Virus record (IMG/VR): IMGVR_UViG_3300019880_000035
Coordinates: 1 to 24,729 of that record
Source of the DNA: a virus
Strand: one strand, 5' to 3'
Length of the DNA stretch: 24,729 bases
Below the pieces are notes generated by a model, which saw only the letters and a list, made by a program, of their open reading frames with translations, did no database searches and had not been told where the DNA came from. The position numbers and the translations under genes are program-made. Numbering within the stretch: position 1 is the stretch's first letter; every line of letters begins with the position of its first letter. Shown one piece after another: positions 1-6,652 of the stretch.

Positions 1-1
1 A

Positions 2-295
2 TATCGCATCAATCCTAGTGGCGGAATAGTTCAGATTAAACTTAATCCTGAATCTATCTACTCGTCATTTGGTCGATCTGACTTTGTAGAATTTCTACTA
101 AAGGTAAGATCGGTAAGGATCATCAAACTTGATGATGGTAGTAAGTTAATAGTTCGGCCCGACTCTTTCTTAAAGAAAACTAAAGAGGAATTCAATGAGA
201 AGGCTACGAAATTACTGCACGATAAGTCTTGGCAAAAGACAGCAGTAATTAGAGGGCCAGCAATTGTAGTGTTGCCGGAAGATTGGAAAACATGA
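2..295 (+). CDS. 3' end of an unrecognised protein (truncated by window edge)
   Basis: An open frame runs from the window edge to a TGA at 293-295, giving about 97 C-terminal residues. It looks like real coding sequence: it is uninterrupted, has mixed composition, and its stop overlaps the next ATG in an ATGA junction, the arrangement used throughout this window. The visible part is basic and rich in Lys, Ile and Val (for example IIKLDDGSKLIVRPDSF) and has no cysteines or recognisable motif. The start lies outside the window, so no function is given. Confidence 0.75.
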   Translation, partial: YRINPSGGIVQIKLNPESIYSSFGRSDFVEFLLKVRSVRIIKLDDGSKLIVRPDSFLKKTKEEFNEKATKLLHDKSWQKTAVIRGPAIVVLPEDWKT

Positions 296-681
296 GCGAG
301 GATTGGCGATACGAAAAGATGTTAAATAACTGTTTCAGGTGTCACAAAGAACCGTACGAAACAGATGAAACGCATTGGCATTATTGCAATGACTGTGTTA
401 AGGTCTGTACGATTTGCGGTGAATTAAAGCCTTTGTGGTCGTTTGACTTCGATTTTAAATCCGCAGAATATAAGCGATGGCATGAAGCTAAAGCTTATGG
501 ATTTATGAATGCAAGCGGCCATCTTAATGAGTGTGCTTCTTGTTTAAGAAGTGCATTAGAATCACTTCAGGCAAAAATAGTGGTAGTTAAAGGCAAGCCT
601 ACGGTAACGATTCCCGGTGTCTCGGCTGAACAGCTAGAAATGATGCTGAATGCCATGCAGGGCAAGCCTAGAGACACGTAG
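292..681 (+). CDS. Small zinc-binding protein with four CxxC pairs
   Basis: 129 residues. The ATG at 292 is chosen because it overlaps the upstream stop (ATGA); a TTG nine bases earlier is possible but has no better ribosome site. Four CxxC pairs are visible: C14/C17, C32/C35, C39/C42 and C81/C84. That is enough for two zinc sites, as in zinc-ribbon or treble-clef proteins. Between the third and fourth pairs lies an aromatic, acidic stretch (WSFDFDFKSAEYKRW). I do not recognise the family. Nucleic-acid binding is the usual job of such folds in phages, but this is inference. It is followed by a 47-base gap and then a tRNA gene. Confidence 0.75.
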   Translation: MSEDWRYEKMLNNCFRCHKEPYETDETHWHYCNDCVKVCTICGELKPLWSFDFDFKSAEYKRWHEAKAYGFMNASGHLNECASCLRSALESLQAKIVVVKGKPTVTIPGVSAEQLEMMLNAMQGKPRDT

Positions 682-728
682 CGGCCCGGTAGCCTATGGA
701 TAAGGCAATTACGTCAGTCGGCAATATT

Positions 729-816
729 GCGGGTATGGCGGAACTGGCAGACGCACCGGACTTAAAATCCGTTGATTTAATAAATCGTGCAGGTTCGACT
801 CCTGTTACCCGCACCA
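729..816 (+). tRNA. tRNA-Leu (anticodon UAA)
   Basis: Class II tRNA of 88 bases. The acceptor arm GCGGGTA (729-735) pairs with TACCCGC (806-812), followed by discriminator A813 and an encoded CCA (814-816). The anticodon stem CCGGA/TCCGT holds the loop CTTAAAA, so the anticodon is TAA, reading UUA and UUG. A long variable arm precedes a T arm with loop TTCGACT, as expected for leucine tRNA. TTA codons are common in the surrounding genes, so the tRNA may support phage codon use in its host. Confidence 0.95.
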
Positions 817-834
817 TTTAAATTTAGGAGAACC

Positions 835-1005
835 ATGACAGTTAAAGAATTGAAAGAGCAATTAGAGGATTTTGGCGATCACCTTGAGATAGTGGTCGCA
901 AATGAAGATGGGCAATATGAAATTGATTCAATTGATACTGCACCACTTCATGTTAACTCTCAAAAAGAGGGAATGACTGGCGTTCTAATTTACACAAGTA
1001 ACTAA
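835..1005 (+). CDS. Small acidic protein, unrecognised
   Basis: 56 residues from ATG 835, which is preceded by TTTAGGAGAACC, a strong ribosome site just after the tRNA 3' end. The sequence opens MTVKELKEQLEDFGDHLEI, an amphipathic helix followed by a strand-rich acidic part. Two other short proteins here (15447-15680 and 21466-21651) open in a similar way, with a hydrophobic helix and then a strand carrying acidic residues. They may be one family of small phage proteins of unknown role. There are no cysteines and no membrane segment. Confidence 0.75.
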   Translation: MTVKELKEQLEDFGDHLEIVVANEDGQYEIDSIDTAPLHVNSQKEGMTGVLIYTSN

Positions 1006-1013
1006 CAGAGGGG

Positions 1014-1109
1014 TTCCGGTTCTGTCTCTTGTAAGCGAAACAGATTAAATGATAGTTTAGGCTATCAGCCGGAATTAATGTGCAGCAAAAGTTCCAAGCC
1101 TTTTGCACA
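1014..1109 (+). promoter_or_regulatory. Structured 5' leader RNA, copy 1 (possible cis-regulator)
   Basis: Gene-free leader between a stop at 1005 and an ATG at 1121. A three-way junction can be drawn by eye: P1 TTCCGG (1014-1019) with CCGGAA (1069-1074); P2 TCTGT (1021-1025) with ACAGA (1040-1044); P3 GATAG (1051-1055) with CTATC (1062-1066). It is followed by TAATGTGCA and a two-part hairpin: outer TGTGC/GCACA (1079-1083/1105-1109), inner AAAAG/CTTTT (1087-1091/1100-1104), with the 8-base loop TTCCAAGC (1092-1099). The ribosome site AAGGAG begins two bases after the hairpin. The leader at 2138-2289 repeats this design with different stem sequences, which supports a folded RNA. I could not match it to a riboswitch class I know. 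Confidence 0.55.
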
Positions 1110-1120
1110 TAAGGAGAAAT

Positions 1121-1339
1121 ATGGAAACTAAACTAAAATATTCGCTTATCTTTTCCGACAAGGACGTTCCGAAGGCTGAAATTCTAATTATAGACGGCCC
1201 AATTGAAATAAGAGATTTTCAGTTACTGTCGCAGGAACGTGTTTTAGCAATTAACCTCAGCGGAAGGGGTTGGCATTTAAATCGACGAGGAAATGATCGA
1301 AGTTTTCGCAATCTCAAAATAGAGGCGTTTGTTGAATGA
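1121..1339 (+). CDS. Small unrecognised protein behind a structured leader
   Basis: 72 residues, starting at ATG 1121 with AAGGAG at 1111-1116. The residues alternate in the manner of a small beta-rich domain (KYSLIF, AEILIIDGPIEI), ending in an Arg-rich segment (RGWHLNRRGNDRSFRN). It has no cysteines, signal or membrane segment. Its last codons overlap the next start (ATGA at 1336-1339), so the two genes are probably translationally coupled and governed by the same leader RNA. Function unknown. Confidence 0.75.
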   Translation: METKLKYSLIFSDKDVPKAEILIIDGPIEIRDFQLLSQERVLAINLSGRGWHLNRRGNDRSFRNLKIEAFVE

Positions 1340-2046
1340 GCTATGAAAGAGTAAGCCCGAGACTTGTTCAGACAATCATAGAGATATATCCAAATCAAAA
1401 GTTTAATGATGGAGATTTAATCTATGATTGGATTGACAGCGCCATCGACTATATGAAAGAAAATATAGAAAATGGAACTGCCAATGATTTCGTACAATCA
1501 ATGTATAAAGCTTACACAACTTATCTAAGTCTTACGAAAGGACAATTACGCGGATTACTTAACTGTATTCGTGCAGAGGTTCTGGCAGCAGATAAAAATG
1601 CCGATGCAGTTATTACAGAGCTAATTACAGGTGAGAAGCCACTCGATTTGAGATCACTTCCGTCCGGTAGTTATGCAGTTGACCACGGCGATGAAACTGC
1701 ATTCTATAAGATTGATGTGATAAATGACGAGAAATCAAAGTGGAACGGATGGGTATTTGTTAATATCCTCGCAAGTGATACAAAGATTAAATGTGGTTCT
1801 CAGCGTCCCGGTCAAACATATCAAGGAACGCAAGAAAATCTTCTAAGAGAGATTCTTAAAGACCCACTCAAAGCAATGAGTTTGTTTGGTCATAAAATTG
1901 GTCGATGCGGTATTTGTGGCCGCACTCTAACTGATGCTGAATCAATAGAAATGGGCATTGGCCCTATATGTGCTCAAAAATCAGGATTTAGCATGTTTGA
2001 GAAAGATGTTCTAAAAGCACTCGGTTTTGGAACCAATTTTAAATAA
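1336..2046 (+). CDS. DUF6011-like protein with C-terminal zinc motif
   Basis: 236 residues, start coupled to the upstream gene by ATGA. The C-terminal part has RCGICGRTLTD at 190-200 and GIGPICAQK at 207-215, so C191, C194 and C212 are likely metal ligands. This pattern (GxCxxCGRxLTDxxSxxxGIGPxC) is the signature I associate with DUF6011 domains, which are common in phages. The middle part (LPSGSYAV at 108-115, then WVFVNILASD) resembles the domain that often precedes it. Its role is not established; a nucleic-acid or replication accessory function would fit the SNF2 helicase gene nearby. Confident on the motif, weak on function. Confidence 0.8.
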   Translation: MSYERVSPRLVQTIIEIYPNQKFNDGDLIYDWIDSAIDYMKENIENGTANDFVQSMYKAYTTYLSLTKGQLRGLLNCIRAEVLAADKNADAVITELITGEKPLDLRSLPSGSYAVDHGDETAFYKIDVINDEKSKWNGWVFVNILASDTKIKCGSQRPGQTYQGTQENLLREILKDPLKAMSLFGHKIGRCGICGRTLTDAESIEMGIGPICAQKSGFSMFEKDVLKALGFGTNFK

Positions 2047-2049
2047 CAA

Positions 2050-2072
2050 ATGTGATAGTAATGATATCACAT
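2050..2072 (+). repeat. Perfect 8-bp inverted repeat upstream of a promoter
   Basis: ATGTGATA (2050-2057) and TATCACAT (2065-2072) are perfect inverted copies around a 7-base loop. They lie just after the stop of the DUF6011-like gene and 20 bases upstream of the -35 box at 2093. It could be a protein operator or a weak terminator; no run of T follows, which argues against a strong intrinsic terminator. Confidence 0.5.
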
Positions 2073-2092
2073 TATCTACCTGAACAAGTGTA

Positions 2093-2121
2093 TTGACACC
2101 CGTTTGAGCGTCCGGTAACAT
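2093..2121 (+). promoter_or_regulatory. Promoter (TTGACA, 17 bp, TAACAT)
   Basis: A perfect -35 hexamer TTGACA (2093-2098) and a -10 TAACAT (2116-2121) are separated by 17 bases in a 260-base gene-free region. Transcription would start near 2128 and make a leader of about 180 bases before the ATG at 2308. This is the best-looking sigma-70-type promoter on the + strand of the window. It would drive the acidic peptide, SWIM protein and SNF2 helicase genes. Confidence 0.65.
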
Positions 2122-2137
2122 TAGAAATTCAGAGGAA

Positions 2138-2289
2138 ATTGGGTTTAGGGTAGTTTCCAGTTATTCCAGTTGGAAACGCAATTGCATGAACTGGCTGCAA
2201 ACCAGAATAAGAGTAGGCGCGAATACTCAAAGAGATAGATTGCAACTATCCGCCCAATCGTAATGTGCATCTTGGTTCCAAGCCCAAGA
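2138..2289 (+). promoter_or_regulatory. Structured 5' leader RNA, copy 2 (possible cis-regulator)
   Basis: This is the untranslated leader following the promoter at 2093. Closing helix ATTGGG (2138-2143) pairs with CCCAAT (2253-2258). Inside are GTTTCCA/TGGAAAC (2153-2159/2171-2177), CTGG/CCAG (2191-2194/2202-2205), GAGTA/TACTC (2211-2215/2224-2228) and GATAG/CTATC (2234-2238/2246-2250). Then TAATGTGCA (2261-2269) leads to the hairpin TCTTGG/CCAAGA (2270-2275/2284-2289) with loop TTCCAAGC. The P3 helix, TAATGTGCA and the loop match copy 1 at 1014-1109 exactly, while the P1 and last-hairpin stems differ but still pair. The ribosome site follows at 2294-2299. Confidence 0.55.
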
Positions 2290-2307
2290 GAAAAAGGAGA
2301 GAAACAA

Positions 2308-2448
2308 ATGGCAGATTACGATAGAGACATTCTTCCTTATCGTACTTTTGATGAACCAGAAGATGATTCTGAGAAATTAGAAGAAGAGATAAGGAGTGAT
2401 GATTTTGACGAAACTGGCGGTGCATGGGGTGACTATAAAAATGGTTAA
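2308..2448 (+). CDS. Small acidic peptide
   Basis: 46 residues from ATG 2308, with AAAGGAGAG ahead of it. The peptide is very acidic, about one third Asp and Glu (for example DEPEDDSEKLEEE), and has no cysteines or hydrophobic segment. It is first in the transcript led by the promoter at 2093 and the structured leader, and its end overlaps the next gene by 8 bases. It could be a DNA-mimic or a leader-coupled peptide, but nothing in the sequence settles this. Confidence 0.65.
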   Translation: MADYDRDILPYRTFDEPEDDSEKLEEEIRSDDFDETGGAWGDYKNG

Positions 2449-2689
2449 AACATTCACCAAAAATGTTACGTCAAGTGAAATGGCGAATCTACGTCATGCG
2501 TGGAAGATTGACGAGAATCATTACCGCGTATTTGGTCGGGATGGCGATAGTTATGTTGTTTTCATAGTTGTTGATAACAAAGTAATTATCGTTATCGCTT
2601 GTCCGTGTCAGGCAGGGAGTTTTGGAAACCCCTGTTTTCACAAGACGGTTGTAACTAGGAGGCTATTGAGAGAGAAACAAATTGTCTAG
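2441..2689 (+). CDS. SWIM zinc-finger protein
   Basis: 82 residues from ATG 2441, which overlaps the end of the acidic peptide gene. Starts at 2396 or 2399 are in frame, but the AAGGAG at 2391-2396 is too close to them. Residues 54-67 form C-x-C-x8-C-x-H (C54, C56, C65, H67), the SWIM zinc-finger pattern, preceded by strands (YVVFIVVDNKVIIVIA). SWIM domains bind DNA or proteins and are often found beside or fused to SNF2 helicases; here the SNF2 gene follows directly with an 8-base overlap. A role as accessory subunit of that helicase is likely but inferred. Confidence 0.8.
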   Translation: MVKTFTKNVTSSEMANLRHAWKIDENHYRVFGRDGDSYVVFIVVDNKVIIVIACPCQAGSFGNPCFHKTVVTRRLLREKQIV

Positions 2690-5219
2690 CGATAAAGCAC
2701 TAAATTCACAAGAATTAAAAGCATTCATGGAATATGCGAAAGCGCATAATGCCATCATGCAAAAATTACAGGCAGATGAAAGAGAGGTTAGCTCTTTTTA
2801 TACATCGGGAAGTACATCTCATTATGAGCTTCAAACTCCCGATCCTGAGCCTGAAGAAATAAAGCCAGTTGGCCCCTCGCTTTTAATGAAAGCAGTTGGT
2901 CAATTAGCACATCAATCACTTCAGTCTGCGGAACCTGATCCCTTTATCATTGGACTTTCAGTTCTTGGTGAAGAGAAATGGGTTCCAAAGCAAAGAATGG
3001 CCGCGTTTCTTCTTTGCACGACTAAATACAGAAAGAGTCTTGAAGGGTTAGGATTTGATGTTTCAATGATTACCAATCCCGATCTAGAGAAGCAACCAGA
3101 AACCAAATCAGTTAAAGTCGTCAAGGAAATTTACTGCGATGATAGAAGTATGGGATTTATTCTTCACTTCCGTCATCTTCCAGTAAATGAATTCAAGAAC
3201 GTACGTGATGGCGTTTCGCAAATAGTTGGGCGGCAATATCACAACGGAACCGCAGTCGGAACACGTATGAATGAACCACATTGGCTAGTTTCGGGAGATG
3301 CACCCTCAGTTACTTCTTTAGTGAAGTATATTTGGGGAGCATTTAATGGGCATGGAAGAATTATTCCTGCCGAACCGTCAGAATGGACAATCCATGAGGG
3401 TGTTGCAGATAGAATTCAATGGATTCTAACTCGCGCAACTCAACTACGAGCAATGTCAGGCGCGCACTTTTCAGACTGGCGACCAAGAAATGATTACAGT
3501 CATCTTAAAAATGGAAAGATCGTTGACTTATATCCATATCAAATGGCTGGAATCGAGTACGCCTTAACTCAAACTGAAGAGTCTCGATTATCCGCTGGTA
3601 GATATGGTGATGGCGTTTTAGTCGGTGATCCAATGGGATTAGGTAAAACCGCAGAAGCTATTGTTACCGTATCTGAATCATGGGAAAGGGAACTAGAAAA
3701 GAATCCAAACCTGAAGCGTGAGGATTTGAAAGTTCTAGTTATCTGTCCTGCATCCGTTAAGATCAACTGGCAAAGAGAAATCTTAGAATGGGTTGGAAAG
3801 TTTGGTTACACTTCTCAGATTTTGAGAGGCAATCGAATTCAGCCGATTTGGGGTAACTTTGTCATTTGCAATCCTTCGCTAATAAAGAAGGACTACGATC
3901 AAGAGTTAAGAGATTGGAGTCCCTCAGTTCTATACACCATGATTCTTGCTCAGAAGTGGTTTGGAATCACGGCTGATGAATCACATCAATATAAGAATGA
4001 GAGGGCACAGCGAACAGTAAATGCACTTGAACTCTTTTCTGGAAAGAGATGGAGTTCAAGTGATATGGCAAAGATTCCTTGGAGATTCCCGGTTCCAATT
4101 AGAATCATGTTGTCTGGTTCGCCAGTTCTAAATAGACCAGGAGAATTTGCTTCACAACTTGAAGCACTTGGAATTCTGGATCAGTTCGGTGGTCGTAGTC
4201 GATTTGAAAGTATGTATGGTTCAACTCGCAATAAAAATCGATTAGTCGAGATGCACGAAAGATTGATGGAGCGTGGTTATCTTCGCCGCGAGAAAGAGGA
4301 TATGGCATTGACTCCTGAAATGAGAATAGTGCCATTAAAGAATGTTCCAAGGCACGTTCTAGATACCAACAAGTCAAAGCGTGAAGATTGGCCGAGACTT
4401 CTTCAGGAATGGGATTATGAGTTCCTACCGGGAGTTCTTGGTCAGTTGCCGCCGAAGATTTCAACTCCGGTGTTGGTTGAGATTACCAATAGAAAAGAGT
4501 ATGACTTCGCAGAGAAGAACTTTATTCAATGGTTAAAGGAACACTACAAAGACTTTGACGATGCCGACCAGAGAGTTTCAAGAGCCGCATCAAATGAGGC
4601 GCTTGTTAAATTCAACATTCTAAAGCATATGTCAGGCAGAGGAAAGGTCAAAGCATTCATTGACTGGACAGAACAGTTTATGAGTGAAACTGAAGATCAA
4701 AAGTTAGTCGTTTACGTCGATCACCTAGATGTATTCCATGCAATAAAGGATCACTTTCCTAACTCCGCTGGAATTCTAGGTGGACAAACCGAAGAAGATC
4801 GTCAGCAAAATATTGATGATTTTCAAGAGAAGCCCAATATCAGATTGATGGTTGCAATGTTAACCGCTGGTGGCATCGGAATTACATTAACTGCCGCTAG
4901 TCATCTAGTCTTTTTGGAACTAGGATGGACACCTGCAATTCACGATCAGGCCGAAGCTAGAATTTGGGGCCGCGTTAATGACCTTCACGGTGCGATGATT
5001 TACTGGTTCTTAGGTGAGAGAACTGTTGACTCTCATGTTGCACAATTAATTGACAGTAAAAGAGATATAGTGTCAGCTTCTACACAGGGAGCCGACTCTG
5101 ATGAAACTGCATTAATTACAGTCATGGCAATGAACCTAATGAGAGAGCGTGAGGAACAGGCCAAAACAGTATTCGATAACATCATGCAGTCACCGGACGA
5201 ATCGGACGACGAAGAATAA
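2682..5219 (+). CDS. SNF2-family DNA helicase/translocase
   Basis: 845 residues. The TTG at 2682 is chosen because GAGAGAGAAACAA stands before it, the same spacing as other starts here; ATG 2727 is the alternative. Motif I is GDPMGLGKT at 315-323 (K322), motif Ia has VICPASVKINWQREI, motif II is the DESH box at 432-435, motif III is LSGSP. The C-terminal half has AGGIGITLTAASHLVFLE (motif V) and QAEARIWGR (motif VI, with the arginine finger). This is a full SNF2 ATPase that probably moves along double-stranded DNA and remodels forks or protein-DNA complexes. Residues of roughly 125-220 loosely resemble the annealing-helicase (HARP-like) domain of SMARCAL1, which is tentative. A nuclease domain is not seen. 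Confidence 0.93.
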   Translation: MSSDKALNSQELKAFMEYAKAHNAIMQKLQADEREVSSFYTSGSTSHYELQTPDPEPEEIKPVGPSLLMKAVGQLAHQSLQSAEPDPFIIGLSVLGEEKWVPKQRMAAFLLCTTKYRKSLEGLGFDVSMITNPDLEKQPETKSVKVVKEIYCDDRSMGFILHFRHLPVNEFKNVRDGVSQIVGRQYHNGTAVGTRMNEPHWLVSGDAPSVTSLVKYIWGAFNGHGRIIPAEPSEWTIHEGVADRIQWILTRATQLRAMSGAHFSDWRPRNDYSHLKNGKIVDLYPYQMAGIEYALTQTEESRLSAGRYGDGVLVGDPMGLGKTAEAIVTVSESWERELEKNPNLKREDLKVLVICPASVKINWQREILEWVGKFGYTSQILRGNRIQPIWGNFVICNPSLIKKDYDQELRDWSPSVLYTMILAQKWFGITADESHQYKNERAQRTVNALELFSGKRWSSSDMAKIPWRFPVPIRIMLSGSPVLNRPGEFASQLEALGILDQFGGRSRFESMYGSTRNKNRLVEMHERLMERGYLRREKEDMALTPEMRIVPLKNVPRHVLDTNKSKREDWPRLLQEWDYEFLPGVLGQLPPKISTPVLVEITNRKEYDFAEKNFIQWLKEHYKDFDDADQRVSRAASNEALVKFNILKHMSGRGKVKAFIDWTEQFMSETEDQKLVVYVDHLDVFHAIKDHFPNSAGILGGQTEEDRQQNIDDFQEKPNIRLMVAMLTAGGIGITLTAASHLVFLELGWTPAIHDQAEARIWGRVNDLHGAMIYWFLGERTVDSHVAQLIDSKRDIVSASTQGADSDETALITVMAMNLMREREEQAKTVFDNIMQSPDESDDEE

Positions 5220-5380
5220 TGTTAGTTAGATACTGGAATCTATATGAATCAAGATATGAGTACAGCGATAGTCATACCAAGGAATCAGCAAATCTTAAAG
5301 CAAAACAACTCTTCAAGCGATATCCATGGCTTAAGGACATTGATATCTTAGATGTAATAGAAACGAAACGTAAAAAATGA
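5219..5380 (+). CDS. Small basic protein after the SNF2 gene
   Basis: 53 residues. The ATG shares its A with the TAA stop of the SNF2 gene (TAATG), which is how several genes here are joined. The product starts MLVRYWNLYESRYEYSDS and ends in a basic tail. The middle (ESANLKAKQLFKRYPWLK) looks like an amphipathic helix. This resembles the short peptide at 5538, which also has an opening strand and then a 'D/E-A-x-K' helix, but the match is weak. Function unknown. Confidence 0.65.
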   Translation: MLVRYWNLYESRYEYSDSHTKESANLKAKQLFKRYPWLKDIDILDVIETKRKK

Positions 5381-5394
5381 ATCTCCCACGGCAA

Positions 5395-5523
5395 CCACTC
5401 AATCGGGACTAGGAGAATCATTAGCGGATTAGTTAGGGTGAGTGGTAAGTGGCAATGGGGTTAGCGTCACACTGTTAATTAATGTAAAGCCTAAGAGTAT
5501 TTTCACAACAGACTAAATTTAGA
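5395..5523 (+). promoter_or_regulatory. Third structured leader region (possible cis-regulator)
   Basis: The 157 bases between 5380 and 5538 hold no gene. CCACTC (5395-5400) pairs with GAGTGG (5440-5445) around a small hairpin GAATC/GGATT (5415-5419/5426-5430). Downstream, CTGTT can pair with AACAG around ATTAATGT, a string also found in leader copy 1. CTAAATTTAG (5514-5523) is a perfect palindrome just before the ribosome site. The TTCCAAGC loop of the other two leaders is missing and I see no convincing promoter, so kinship with them is uncertain. Confidence 0.35.
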
Positions 5524-5537
5524 ACTTTAGGAGAGAA

Positions 5538-5798
5538 ATGCTTAAATTGTATTTGTATTCAATTAAACATGATGGATTTATTGCGGCCGAGTCAGAAGAA
5601 GATGCAAGGAAATATTTTGAAGCTCATAAAAATGATTACCCCGGTATCCTATCTGATCCCGAAACTTTTACAAGTATAGTTGGCCCACTTACGAACGTAC
5701 ATGAGGAATTTAAAAGAGATATTCCTTGGGGCGATCAAAACGAAAAGGAATTAACTTGTCAACAAATTTTAGATTTGGAGAGAAAATCAAATGGTTAA
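5538..5798 (+). CDS. Small unrecognised protein
   Basis: 86 residues from ATG 5538, preceded by the strong site TTTAGGAGAGAA. It opens with a strand (LKLYLYSIKHDGFIAAES) and continues with EEDARKYFEAHKN, a pattern seen in small beta-alpha phage proteins. The rest is acidic. It lies behind a structured leader and overlaps the next start by 8 bases (5791-5798). No motif allows a function. Confidence 0.75.
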   Translation: MLKLYLYSIKHDGFIAAESEEDARKYFEAHKNDYPGILSDPETFTSIVGPLTNVHEEFKRDIPWGDQNEKELTCQQILDLERKSNG

Positions 5799-6180
5799 AA
5801 GGAAATACTTTAAAGCAACTCTCTTTGGAGATGTAGATTATGATCCTACAAAAGATGATCGAGTTGAAGTTAATGAACCAGAAGCTAATCTCGTCTCGTC
5901 GGTTGGAGAACGAGAGTATTACAATCCTGAAGATATCGAACACTTCTCGACCAATCACTTTCCAGTTCTTGATCTGGATTTTCCTTGTCAATTAGTTCCA
6001 TCGTCAACGCCCGGTAAGTTTCATCTTTATATGGACAAGAGTGTTACATGGGTCGCATATCAAAACGTACTTACTGCTATGGCAAGTGCAGGACTTCTTG
6101 AATTAGGATATGTTTCCGCGTCAATCGCTAGGAGAGCTACGTTTGTTCGTAAGCCGGGTGTTCTAAAAATAGTTAAATGA
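5791..6180 (+). CDS. Conserved-looking phage protein, function unknown
   Basis: 129 residues from ATG 5791, overlapping the upstream gene. The centre carries HFPVLDLDFPCQLVPSSTPG, followed by FHLYMDKSVTW and later LLELGYVSAS and RKPGVLK. I associate this arrangement (LDxDxPxxLVPSSTPGxxHLY) with a family of small actinobacteriophage proteins of unknown role, but I cannot name it. No membrane segment or zinc site is seen. It ends in an ATGA overlap with the next gene. Confidence 0.7.
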   Translation: MVKRKYFKATLFGDVDYDPTKDDRVEVNEPEANLVSSVGEREYYNPEDIEHFSTNHFPVLDLDFPCQLVPSSTPGKFHLYMDKSVTWVAYQNVLTAMASAGLLELGYVSASIARRATFVRKPGVLKIVK

Positions 6181-6494
6181 CCGAAACTTTAGAATACGCA
6201 ATAAGAAGCGTTCATAATGGCGTTGCTATGGCGTATACCAGAGCGGAAATTGAATGTAATGCCTATTGTAAACCGCCAGTTCATTGTGATGTTTGGTACA
6301 ACCAACTAGAGGAAGAGAATAGAGGGTTTTTTATAGACCTTCTACAACAACAACTAGGAAGAAGCGCAGAAATACTTGAAGTTAAAAGAACTCTAGAAGC
6401 GCAGCAAATGGTTCCTGAATTTTATGTTGGATATGGAGAACAAGTTGAAGGACAATCAGTTAATGCATGGCTTGTATTTTGGAAATTGAGGTGA
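6177..6494 (+). CDS. Unrecognised protein
   Basis: 105 residues, start coupled by ATGA. The N-terminus is helical and carries cysteines C28, C31 and C38 (ECNAYCKPPVHCDVW), which are not in a clear zinc pattern. The middle is acidic and Gln-rich (LLQQQLG), the C-terminus is aromatic (NAWLVFWKLR). The end overlaps a GTG start of a lysine-rich peptide. Function unknown. Confidence 0.65.
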   Translation: MTETLEYAIRSVHNGVAMAYTRAEIECNAYCKPPVHCDVWYNQLEEENRGFFIDLLQQQLGRSAEILEVKRTLEAQQMVPEFYVGYGEQVEGQSVNAWLVFWKLR

Positions 6495-6652
6495 GCGAAA
6501 GAAAGCAACAATCTAAACGCAGAAAAACAGAGGTCAAAAAAAAGGCAAAACTCAAACGATTAAAGAAAAAGAAAAGGCTCCTGACAATCAAGAGCCTTTC
6601 AAGTAATCTATATCTAGCGAAGAACGATCCTAGGCGTCCTCCCCCTTCTTAG
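6491..6652 (+). CDS. Possible lysine-rich peptide
   Basis: A 53-residue frame from GTG 6491 in a GTGA overlap; an in-frame ATG at 6467 is the alternative. The first 33 residues are nearly all Lys and Arg with a few polar residues, as in nucleic-acid-binding tails. The 3' third runs through the terminator hairpin at 6573-6599 and into the 3' end of the opposing gene, which is unusual. The A-rich sequence may simply be the T-rich tail of that minus-strand terminator, in which case this frame is not a gene. Confidence 0.35.
   Translation: MSERKQQSKRRKTEVKKKAKLKRLKKKKRLLTIKSLSSNLYLAKNDPRRPPPS
6573..6599 (-). terminator. Intrinsic terminator of the minus-strand gene
   Basis: AAAGGCTC (6573-6580) pairs with GAGCCTTT (6592-6599) around an 11-base loop. 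Read on the minus strand the stem is followed by a T-rich tail (TTCTTTTTCTTT), as intrinsic terminators require. It lies 31 bases past the stop codon at 6630 of the minus-strand gene. On the + strand no such T-run follows, so it serves mainly minus-strand transcripts. Confidence 0.75.

Noticed and set aside
1087-1104. tRNA T-arm-like hairpin with loop TTCCAAGC in the leaders
   Set aside because: The loop recalls a T loop, but it has eight bases, and no acceptor stem, anticodon arm or CCA end can be drawn around it. It is treated as part of a leader RNA.
2051-2071. CRP/FNR-type binding site
   Set aside because: TGTGA and TCACA are present but separated by 11 bases rather than six, so it is reported only as an inverted repeat.
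4105-4464. 119-residue minus-strand frame inside the SNF2 gene
   Set aside because: It lies fully within a well-supported helicase gene, and has no start signal or recognisable motif.
5710-5991. 93-residue minus-strand frame opposite 5538-6180
   Set aside because: It overlaps two tightly coupled + strand genes with good ribosome sites, and its product is low-complexity Phe/Ile-rich.
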